Shown here: positions 10,401-16,426 of the stretch, in pieces
Layout of the letters: the number at the start of each line of letters is the position of its first letter
Position numbering within the stretch: the first letter of the stretch is position 1
From: Spirulina sp. SIO3F2
GTDB taxonomy: Bacteria; Cyanobacteriota; Cyanobacteriia; Cyanobacteriales; Spirulinaceae
DNA: 38,413 nt
Assembly (NCBI GenBank): GCA_010672165.1
Contig: JAAHHN010000041.1
Coordinates: forward strand, 1-38,413
Reading direction: 5' to 3'
Notes under the pieces: generated by a model
What the model was told of the DNA's origin: nothing
The model's database searches: none
Seen by the model: only the letters and a program-made list of their open reading frames with translations
Translations under genes and position numbers: made by a program

Positions 10401-12062
10401 ATTATTCGCCGCGATCTCAAAAACCCGTGTCACCTGATTCCCACTCACCGTTGCGCCATTCCCCGCTAAGGTCAGGTCATCGGTTGTCCAGTTAATCACC
10501 CCATTGGTTAAGGTGACGGTTCCAACCGTGCCAAAGGTAATGAGGTCACCTGCTTTGGCGAGATTAAAGGCATCCCGCAGGGTGGTTCCTGTGCCATCAT
10601 CCGTGAGGCTATCGATAGTAATGGTCTTTAGTTTACCGTTCCAGTTCGCCAAGGTTGCGGTGGTGAAGGGACTCTCCGCTTCAATGGCTCCTGTCTGGTG
10701 TTCTAACTGCCAATCCCCGCCATAGCGGTGGCTACTGGTAGCATTGACTGAGGCAGCCACATCTGCTCCAGTTAAGTCTGCAATGCTAGCAACCAACATC
10801 TCACCCGTTGCGCCCAAAGCTGTAAAGCAACTGTAAAGCAGGAGATCTGCATTCTCTGTGAGTGCCTCACTCCAGGTTTGCAACTGTGCCACATGATTTG
10901 CCATGTTCTCAGCACGAATCCACTCACTCCCCAACCAAAAATCCCCTTGATTTCCCTCTGCAACAATAGCGATCGATTCGAGATTGCCAACCACATCACT
11001 GATCTCTGCTAACTGCTCACTGATCACTGAAATCCCGTTTTCATCCGGCTCAATAGTTTGGCTTACGGTTCCCGCCGCTGCACCATAGAGCAACTCTTCA
11101 GGACTGTCTACGCGGCGATCGATAAACACGGCCTGATCCGGATTTTCTCCGGACTCAGAAAAGCGGATCACTCGGGTATCGCCTTGAATAACTGCCGTAT
11201 CGTTGGGTGTAACCTGCCCCGCGGCGTAGAGGTCAATCTGTTCACCTTGGAGCGTCCCCCCCAACGCGATCGCCCCAGGCTGAATCACCTTATCCATGCT
11301 GATGGGTGCAGCAGTTAAGAGCGCCGGGATGGCCAGCAGTTCAATACCCTCCGTGAGAACCGCATCAGTGACCTCTAAGTGCAATAAATGGCCTGCTTGG
11401 TTCAGACGAACGCGCCGCTCACCGGGAATGGCCGCGATCGCCACGTTCCCTCCTGCTGCCACCACTTCCCCCAAGTTCACCACGGTTCCGCCGCTGAGAT
11501 GGATCGATTTTCCTTTCTGGACTGCCAATGTTCCTGCATTCACTAACCCGCCTGATTGGGTTTGCAAGAAACCAAGCGTTGTTGGATTGCCGATCAATGT
11601 ATTGAAATGATTCACCCCCGCAGCATTGAAACACCCATGCTCAAAGCAAATTTGGTTAGCGGTGGTCGCCAAGAAATCGCCCCCCACATTGAGCTGGGCA
11701 TTGGCTCCAAACACAATCCCCGCTGGATTCATCAGATATAGGTTTGGATTGGCTTGAATTAAACCATCAATAATCGAGGGATTCCCGCCAACCACTCGCC
11801 CGAAAATATTGCTTACTGTCGGATTGCTCAGGAAGTTTCCCACCTCATCAGCCGTCAAGCCAAAGTCCTGGAAGGAATGGAAGAGGTTTGCCCCGGCTTG
11901 AGTGCCGCCGTGAATCTGATAGGTGTTGCCCTCAATGGTGACTTGAGTCCCTGTGCCATCGGGGGCAGCGGTGATTGATTGGGCGAGGGCCGTTGAGGGA
12001 ACTCCCAGACAGGTGAGTGCCAAGAGAGAAACCAGGGTTTGTTGGAGGGGAGTCAAGGACAT
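7494..12062 (-). CDS. Secreted FHA-DUF4347-beta-helix protein with C-terminal CHAT protease domain
   Basis: 1522 residues from the preferred start. A signal peptide (MSLTPLQQTLVSLLALTC... ending ALA) is followed by a filamentous-haemagglutinin N-terminal domain with GGTQAGANLFHSF, NIFGRVVGG and NLYLMNPAGIVFG, the signature of two-partner secretion cargo. Next come a DUF4347 region (LLLYSCFTALGATGEM, TGADVAAS, GGDWQLE), a run of polymorphic beta-helix repeats (SGNSVTDWGGAVFN type), and a C-terminal CHAT domain. The CHAT dyad is visible as H1365 in VVHLATHAAF and C1410 in VLSACQTALGD, so peptidase activity is plausible. An ATG at 12116 is in frame but falls inside the shared promoter block and would add 18 residues before the signal peptide, so I reject it. 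No TpsB transporter gene is in the window. Confidence 0.88.
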   Translation of the reverse strand: MSLTPLQQTLVSLLALTCLGVPSTALAQSITAAPDGTGTQVTIEGNTYQIHGGTQAGANLFHSFQDFGLTADEVGNFLSNPTVSNIFGRVVGGNPSIIDGLIQANPNLYLMNPAGIVFGANAQLNVGGDFLATTANQICFEHGCFNAAGVNHFNTLIGNPTTLGFLQTQSGGLVNAGTLAVQKGKSIHLSGGTVVNLGEVVAAGGNVAIAAIPGERRVRLNQAGHLLHLEVTDAVLTEGIELLAIPALLTAAPISMDKVIQPGAIALGGTLQGEQIDLYAAGQVTPNDTAVIQGDTRVIRFSESGENPDQAVFIDRRVDSPEELLYGAAAGTVSQTIEPDENGISVISEQLAEISDVVGNLESIAIVAEGNQGDFWLGSEWIRAENMANHVAQLQTWSEALTENADLLLYSCFTALGATGEMLVASIADLTGADVAASVNATSSHRYGGDWQLEHQTGAIEAESPFTTATLANWNGKLKTITIDSLTDDGTGTTLRDAFNLAKAGDLITFGTVGTVTLTNGVINWTTDDLTLAGNGATVSGNQVTRVFEIAANNAIVNNLTIRDGQSSGAAGINHVSGSLTLNNVTITNNSAQWGGGLATQGRLTLNNATVANNTASVHAGGMISSGSGTTLTLNHSNVTGNQAAGNGGGIRGYDSTVTVNHSVIANNSGTTAGGIWMDTGSVTLNHTTVTGNTAAEGGGILSNSGQITLNHATLSGNSVTDWGGAVFNRYGTVSVNQSSITGNTAGQTSGGIGSRTGNITLVNSIVSQNSAGRHHGGLGTGGNLTIANGQIADNTAGIDFDDLGANGHLSIQTTNPLDLDVDLQGTAAIQSGGSVTLTGNINTNGNDLTIAAGQDLTLNSTVSTFSNGDGGNLTLEAGGNINTRNLITASIGSGNGGNIALTSRDGEIQVGGGGLINTIAANGNAGNVLLKAPQKITAGLINTEAIAGQGGNVTLTSEGMVQLQGALDPADSGFNNFAASISSAGATGGGAIAIQHGGQGVIPFVIGDASRNGTAAAITAGNNATLLPEQSFFATINHNGIQISSNGLSADINSVIAGATPKNEFLDTAGLIERIGHQAGGRTLFHPEGYFTWDLPAEKALGGSLLDNEILQQFIKLDRFIAQSYSVFETATAEVAIEEQSGHAKDEDESQTETVANIHETFKQIEAQTGTTSALIYLVSNPEALELIVVTPDNHLRRQVIPEADRNRLRREIRTFRRRLTAQRQDYLKSAQQLYDWLIRPIESTVSNLNIDTLVFSLGEGLRALPLAALHDGDQFLIERYSLGQIPSLSLTDSRYQSLQQATVLAMGASRFAHLDPLPAVPNELAMVTAIQPGEQYLDTAFTWENLVAQSRQRNFEVVHLATHAAFQPGHALDSYIQLWGEEQITVERLRELRWYDDPTVELLVLSACQTALGDAHAELGFAGSAVQSGVKSVLASLWSVSDVGTMSLMSEFYQQLSDRAVTIKAEALRQAQLAMLRGETDLGQHPEIRAILPTALPLESGANFSHPYYWSAFTLVGSPW

Positions 12063-12104
12063 GGACAAAATCTCACAAGTCTTCAATCGCCTGCATTTCA
12101 GGCT

Positions 12105-12215
12105 TGTACTTATCATGCGAAATTGACCCTGCCGAAGTCTGTCGGTTTTGTCTGGCCTTGGGCGGAGTTATTGTCGGGTAATTTTCCAGACAGTCTGAAG
12201 ATTGACTTTTTTGAA
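12105..12215 (-). promoter_or_regulatory. Shared CCGACA-box promoter region, copy 1 (FHA-CHAT gene)
   Basis: On the plus strand TGTCGG occurs at 12140-12145 and 12172-12177, with a one-mismatch copy TGTCTG at 12149-12154. Start-to-start spacing is 9 and 23, total 32, identical to the regions before the next two genes. On the gene strand the block continues with GACTTCGGCAGGGTCAATTT and then CGCATGATAAG, which is nearly the same as copy 2. The GATRA piece could be or overlap the -10 region. The boxes lie 77 bp before the chosen start codon. Further upstream, AAAAAAGTCAA is also shared with copy 2. I infer an activator site array; the regulator is unknown. Confidence 0.65.
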
Positions 12216-12224
12216 AAGGTGTGC

Positions 12225-12425
12225 AATGAGAACCCCCCTTACCAAGGGGGTCGGCGCAGCCGGGGGGATCGCGGGCCTAGGGAAATTTGTGTCAGTCCAC
12301 CGTATGGAAGATTGCCAGCGGTCACCAGACCCATACTCCCCCCTTCCCTCCTGCCCTGCGGGAAGCCGTAAAAGCGTCTCGGTAAGGGGGGTGACGCCGC
12401 CAGCGGCTGGGATATGGGGGGATTT
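12225..12425. repeat. Dispersed intergenic repeat, copy 1
   Basis: A GC-rich stretch with CCCCTT/AAGGGG inverted ends and GGTCGGCGCAGCCGGGGGGA, then a segment reading GGGAAATT-GTGTCAGTCCACC and ending in GTGACGCCGCCAGCGGCTGGGATA. Most of it recurs at 16064-16205 with scattered substitutions and length differences. Inverted CCCTT...AAGGG repeats of this sort are common non-coding elements in cyanobacterial genomes. It fills the gap between the stop of the RTX gene and the promoter of the FHA-CHAT gene. I see no coding frame in it on either strand. Confidence 0.6.
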
Positions 12426-12429
12426 CGCC

Positions 12430-15400
12430 CTACACCACCGCAGGCGTCGGATCAGCCACCCAATAGTTATCAAAGACCACATCATCGGTACCAATCGCGC
12501 TGCCGTTGGTGGAGGCAATCTGTGTGCCGTTGTAGGATATGGTGCTGCTACCAATGGAGAAGTCGTCGAGATCGCTGTCGTCGAGATTGCCAAAGTCACT
12601 GGTGTCGATCACGATCTTGTCAGTGCCGGAGAGGAAGTCGGTGATCGTGTTGCTGCCAGAACCCAACACAAAGACATCTGCGCCACTGCCCCCGGTGAGG
12701 GTATCATTGCCTGCACCGCCGAGGAGCACATCAACACCACCGCCGCCGGAGAGGGTGTCATTGCCTGCACCGCCCATTAGTATGTCATCTTGGCTGCTGC
12801 CGGTGAGCGTATCATTGCCGGAGCCACCGTCAAGGGTGACAGATTTGCTAGTGCCTGTGAGGATGTCGTTGCCTGCGCCACCGAGCAGGGTGCCTTCAAG
12901 CTCAGAAGTAAGGTTGTTATTACTGCTATTGCCTTGAACGACATAATGCTCAATGCCAGAGGTGTACCACCAGTTTGAACCCATCGTCATTTTGCCATTG
13001 ACATCATCAATATACAGATCGTTATAGGCATGGGTTCCACCTGGATTGTGCATCCGGAAAATTAGATTGTCGTTGCCTGCACCGCCGTGGATGGCATGTT
13101 CTTTTTCAAATAAATCAGCTTCATGATTAATCTGAAGTTGGGGATTATCTGCAATATCGTTGTCGCTGGAATAGAGCGTGTTGACTCCGGGTTGTCTGAC
13201 GTTACTCTTATCCATAGCCCCAGATGGACTAACTATGCGAGTGGTGGCATAGACAATGGTGCTCTTAGCCTGATCGTGATCGTAGACATTTTTTAACTCA
13301 GTCCCAGTATTAATTGGCGTATTTAAGAAGGTAGAAACCTCAATGGTGTCATCCCCTGCACCACCATTAATCTTGGACGTTCCAATCGAGCTTTGGATAT
13401 AGTCATTGCCGCTGCCCCCATCAATTAAGGTGGCGCGATCGCTCAAAATCATGTCATTGCCTGCACCGCCTTTGACTTCTGTGAGGATAGTATTGGCATC
13501 AGCAACCATTGAAACGTTATAGGATTTATATACTTTAAGTGTGTTGTTCGGTTCCTCTATCCAGGCAGTCGGACGCAATTTAAAGCCATAAAGAACATCA
13601 TCACCCTCTCCACCATGAATCACTTCAGCGCCTTGCAGAATATCATTGCCTCCATAGCCAAACACACCGTTTAAGTTAGAAACTTGGGTGTTGGCGGCGT
13701 TATCTCCTGTATACAGTTCATAAGATTTAAAGGTATGCCCCTCAATGGGAATGTCACCATATTCAACATTGCCATTAACCAAAGTTTCTACGCCGCTAAT
13801 CACATTATTCACCGCATATTTCAACAGAGTAGACGTACTTTTGAGCAGACTGGGAGCAAGCATGGGATAGGTCATAACAGTATTAATGGTGGCATTTGCT
13901 AAAACCGTTCCAGCTTGTCCGTACCAGGTGTCACCTAAACTAAAATCGCCTAGATACGCTCTGTTATCTCCCAAGTACGATGTAATCCCTGCGCCATTAA
14001 AGGCCACACTCAAAATTTGTCCCCCAAATGCAACCGCAGCCATAGTTGGTGAGAAAGAATTTCTGAGATTAGTTGTGCTTGGCGCGACTAGCGCTTTAGC
14101 ATAACCAAACGCATCATTGGCGGCTAATCCCGTGCTAATCAGATCATCGATTCCAGCTTCTTGCCTCAATTGATAATTAACCGTATTTTGGATGGCGTAG
14201 ACTGACAGTTGAAGCGGATCACTCAGATCGGCAGTTGTTTCAACGCCCGAATGCTGAACCACTTGATTGTCGAGCTGCTCGGAAAGCGCAACCATATCCG
14301 ATTGCCATTGGGGTGAGTCTAACAGACTGACTTGAAGGTCTTTATTGCTGAGGGCAACAACCACATCATTTTCCGCAAAGCCGACAATATCGGCATACCC
14401 ATCCCCATCCACATCCGCTAACTGTCGAGAATTGCGGTCAAAACTTCCCCAGTTATCATTAATCGTGAATTTTGTGGTGGCGGTTTTCAGACTTTGAAAT
14501 GTGCCATCGCCATTGGAAAAAGCAATGCTGGTCTCACTTTCACCAAAGCCAACAATATCAGCCTTGCCATCCCCATTCACATCCGCTAACTGTCGGGGCA
14601 AGCGATCGAAACTGGTCCAGTCGCCATCTTGGGGGGTAAAGGCATTAAGGCCGGTCGCTTGCAGTGATTGGAATGTGCCGTTGCCGTTGGAGAGGGCAAT
14701 GACCACATCATTTTCCGCAAAGCCAACAATATCAGCATCTCCATCTCCATCAATATCTGCTAAATGCCGAGAATTGCGATCGAAACTATTCCAGCCGCCA
14801 TCTTGGGGGGTAAAAGCATTGAGGCCGGTCGCTTGCAGTGATTGAAATGTGCCGTCGCCGTTGGAGAGGGCAATGACCACATCATTTTCCGCAAAGCCGA
14901 CAATATCAGCATCTCCATCCCCATCAATATCTGCTAAATGCCGAGAATTGCGATCGAAACTATTCCAGCCGCCATCCTGGGGGGTAAAGGCATTGAGGCC
15001 AGCCGCTTGAGACGATTGAAATGTGCCGTCGCTGTTGGCGATCGCAACGACCACATCATGTTCAGCAAAACCGACAATATCAGCCTTGCCATCCCCATTC
15101 ACATCCGCTAGCTGTCGAGCGTTGCGGTCAAAACTTTGCCAGCCATCATTCACCGTAAATTCTGTTGTGGCGGTTTTCAGACTTTGAAACGTGCCATCGC
15201 CGTTGGAGAGCGCAACGCTGGTGTGACTTTCACCGAAGCCGACAATATCGGCATACCCATCCCCATTCACATCTGCTAAATGCCGAGGATTGCGATCGAA
15301 ACTATTCCAACCGCCATCTTGGGGGGTAAAGGCATTAAGACCCGTTGCCTGAGCGTCGCCAATGACAAATTCCTGTTCCGCACCGCTCAACACATGCAAT

Positions 15401-15870
15401 TGGTAACTCAGATCGCCAAAGGTGCTATCGCCATTTTCATCCCAGCTGTGCTGACCTGTATTCGAGAGCTGGGCTTTACTCGTCTGGCTGGAATAGTCGA
15501 TCGCGCCGGAGAGGGCAGTGCCGTTTTTGAGGAAGGTGTTGTTGGTGCTGTTGTGGGTGAGGCGATCGCCGTCCTTCAAACCGCTATTCAACGTTGCGCC
15601 ATTCTCAATCAAGAAAAAGCCGAGCTTGGTTGCTCCGGTGGGTAAACTGCTGCTGGGAATGGTAATTCGCGTCCCTTCCCCACTATGCTCACTCACCTCG
15701 GCAAAAATCACCTTGCCTTCAAGCACCGTGCCGCTGTCATTGGTGAAGTAGTAGCCCAGAGAGGTATCGCTACTGGCGTTATTGGCGAGTAACTTGTCAA
15801 TATTGATCGTCAGATCTTCGGTGGTAATTAATTCCCAAAGACCATTGGTGGGGTCGAGTAGCGTTGCCAT
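12430..15870 (-). CDS. Large calcium-binding surface protein: DUF4114-like N-terminus, VCBS/FG-GAP repeats, RTX repeats
   Basis: 1146 residues, no cleavable signal peptide. The N-terminal 150 residues resemble DUF4114 ([31 protein letters not shown]). Six VCBS/FG-GAP units follow, each with a D-x-D/N-GDG-ADIVGF calcium loop. A middle region of about 200 residues contains a hydrophobic stretch, and the C-terminal third has RTX nonapeptides ([19 protein letters not shown]) ending in a [12 protein letters not shown] segment typical of type I secretion substrates. I chose the ATG at 15870 because GAGG lies 9 bases upstream; the in-frame ATG at 15948 sits in the shared promoter block. No type I transporter gene is present here. 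The likely role is adhesion or a surface layer, but this is inference. Confidence 0.88.
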   Translation of the reverse strand: MATLLDPTNGLWELITTEDLTINIDKLLANNASSDTSLGYYFTNDSGTVLEGKVIFAEVSEHSGEGTRITIPSSSLPTGATKLGFFLIENGATLNSGLKDGDRLTHNSTNNTFLKNGTALSGAIDYSSQTSKAQLSNTGQHSWDENGDSTFGDLSYQLHVLSGAEQEFVIGDAQATGLNAFTPQDGGWNSFDRNPRHLADVNGDGYADIVGFGESHTSVALSNGDGTFQSLKTATTEFTVNDGWQSFDRNARQLADVNGDGKADIVGFAEHDVVVAIANSDGTFQSSQAAGLNAFTPQDGGWNSFDRNSRHLADIDGDGDADIVGFAENDVVIALSNGDGTFQSLQATGLNAFTPQDGGWNSFDRNSRHLADIDGDGDADIVGFAENDVVIALSNGNGTFQSLQATGLNAFTPQDGDWTSFDRLPRQLADVNGDGKADIVGFGESETSIAFSNGDGTFQSLKTATTKFTINDNWGSFDRNSRQLADVDGDGYADIVGFAENDVVVALSNKDLQVSLLDSPQWQSDMVALSEQLDNQVVQHSGVETTADLSDPLQLSVYAIQNTVNYQLRQEAGIDDLISTGLAANDAFGYAKALVAPSTTNLRNSFSPTMAAVAFGGQILSVAFNGAGITSYLGDNRAYLGDFSLGDTWYGQAGTVLANATINTVMTYPMLAPSLLKSTSTLLKYAVNNVISGVETLVNGNVEYGDIPIEGHTFKSYELYTGDNAANTQVSNLNGVFGYGGNDILQGAEVIHGGEGDDVLYGFKLRPTAWIEEPNNTLKVYKSYNVSMVADANTILTEVKGGAGNDMILSDRATLIDGGSGNDYIQSSIGTSKINGGAGDDTIEVSTFLNTPINTGTELKNVYDHDQAKSTIVYATTRIVSPSGAMDKSNVRQPGVNTLYSSDNDIADNPQLQINHEADLFEKEHAIHGGAGNDNLIFRMHNPGGTHAYNDLYIDDVNGKMTMGSNWWYTSGIEHYVVQGNSSNNNLTSELEGTLLGGAGNDILTGTSKSVTLDGGSGNDTLTGSSQDDILMGGAGNDTLSGGGGVDVLLGGAGNDTLTGGSGADVFVLGSGSNTITDFLSGTDKIVIDTSDFGNLDDSDLDDFSIGSSTISYNGTQIASTNGSAIGTDDVVFDNYWVADPTPAVV
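14340..15350 (-). repeat. Six tandem VCBS units, DNA period about 174 bp
   Basis: The coding DNA of the VCBS region is a near-perfect tandem repeat. Equivalent GCCATC positions fall at 14623, 14797 and 14971, exactly 174 bp (58 codons) apart. Two unit types alternate. Type A has [12 protein letters not shown] and type B has a shorter [16 protein letters not shown] opening. Reading from the N-terminus the order is A, B, A, A, A, B, so an A-B pair occurs at both ends. The high DNA identity of the central units points to recent unequal recombination, so copy number probably varies between strains and short-read assembly may miscount it. Confidence 0.85.
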
Positions 15871-15937
15871 GATGCTGTGCCTCGTGCGTGGAGATGGAAA
15901 TGAGCTTGGAGGGGTTGTATGGGCTTTCCTGAAGCTC

Positions 15938-16048
15938 ACTTTCATCATGCGAAATCGACCCCACCGAAGTCTGTCGGTTTTGTCGGGTCTTGGGCGGGGC
16001 GATTGTCGGGTAAAATTCCGACACTCTAGGTCTTGACTTTTTTGGGAA
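15938..16048 (-). promoter_or_regulatory. Shared CCGACA-box promoter region, copy 2 (RTX gene)
   Basis: Plus-strand TGTCGG at 15972-15977, 15981-15986 and 16004-16009, spaced 9 and 23 as in the other two copies. An inverted CCGACA at 16018-16023 is an extra. On the gene strand the block reads on through GACTTCGGTGGGGTCGATTT into CGCATGATGAAAG, matching copy 1 closely, and AAAAAAGTCAAGACC lies upstream. The boxes are 101 bp before the start codon at 15870. The ATGATG within the block is the reason a longer reading frame exists; I regard it as part of the promoter. Confidence 0.65.
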
Positions 16049-16055
16049 TATATGG

Positions 16056-16215
16056 ATAAAACAAAACCCCCTTGCTAAGGGGGTCGGCGCAGCCGGGGGG
16101 ATTTTGGGTCTTGGGAAATTCGTGTCAGTCCACCACACAGAGGGTTGCAAGCGTTCACCAGACCTTCCCCCCTTCGTAAGGGGAGTGACGCCGCAAGCGG
16201 CTGGGATAAGGGTTT
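16056..16215. repeat. Dispersed intergenic repeat, copy 2
   Basis: Second copy of the CCCCTT/AAGGGG-ended repeat seen at 12225-12425, including GGTCGGCGCAGCCGGGGGGA, the GTGTCAGTCCACC segment and AGTGACGCCGCAAGCGGCTG. It is shorter in the middle than copy 1. It lies next to promoter copy 2, exactly as copy 1 lies next to promoter copy 1, so the whole spacer appears to have been copied as a unit. No coding potential seen. Confidence 0.6.
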
Positions 16216-16250
16216 TATTGTTATTGTGAGATCTCTGCGATGGTGGCCTA

Positions 16251-16362
16251 AACCCGACCCACCCCGGTCTGCGCTGCGCTTGACCGCCCCTTCCAAGAGG
16301 GGATTTTGGGTCACACATCTCCTCTTGGGAGGAGTCCCCGACAGGGGGAGGTGGGTCGGGTT
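16251..16362. repeat. 112-bp element with 13-bp terminal inverted repeats (MITE-like)
   Basis: AACCCGACCCACC at 16251-16263 is the exact reverse complement of GGTGGGTCGGGTT at 16350-16362. Inside are a second nested pair around TCCAAGAGGGGA and TCTCCTCTTGGGA, and no open frame. The size, perfect ends and lack of coding suggest a miniature inverted-repeat element or a foldback repeat. I see no clear target-site duplication. It lies between the 3' end of the barrel/beta-helix gene and the repeat that precedes the RTX gene. Confidence 0.5.
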
Positions 16363-16426
16363 CACTGCACTTTTTGGGGGCATTGAAATCGGAATTCTAG
16401 ATCGATTCAAGAGAAGAATTTTATCC

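Noticed and set aside
12202-12978. Plus-strand frames across the end of the RTX gene and the spacer repeat
   Set aside because: They arise from the low-complexity GGxGxD repeat DNA and the CCCC/GGGG palindromes; no family resemblance.
14195-14216. 16-bp CGTAGACTGACAGTTG shared between 7465 and the RTX gene
   Set aside because: One exact 16-mer between two places in 38 kb is within chance expectation and nothing around it is conserved.
14340-15350. Tandem 174-bp repeats as a CRISPR-like array
   Set aside because: The repeats are contiguous, coding and in frame (58 codons); there are no spacers.
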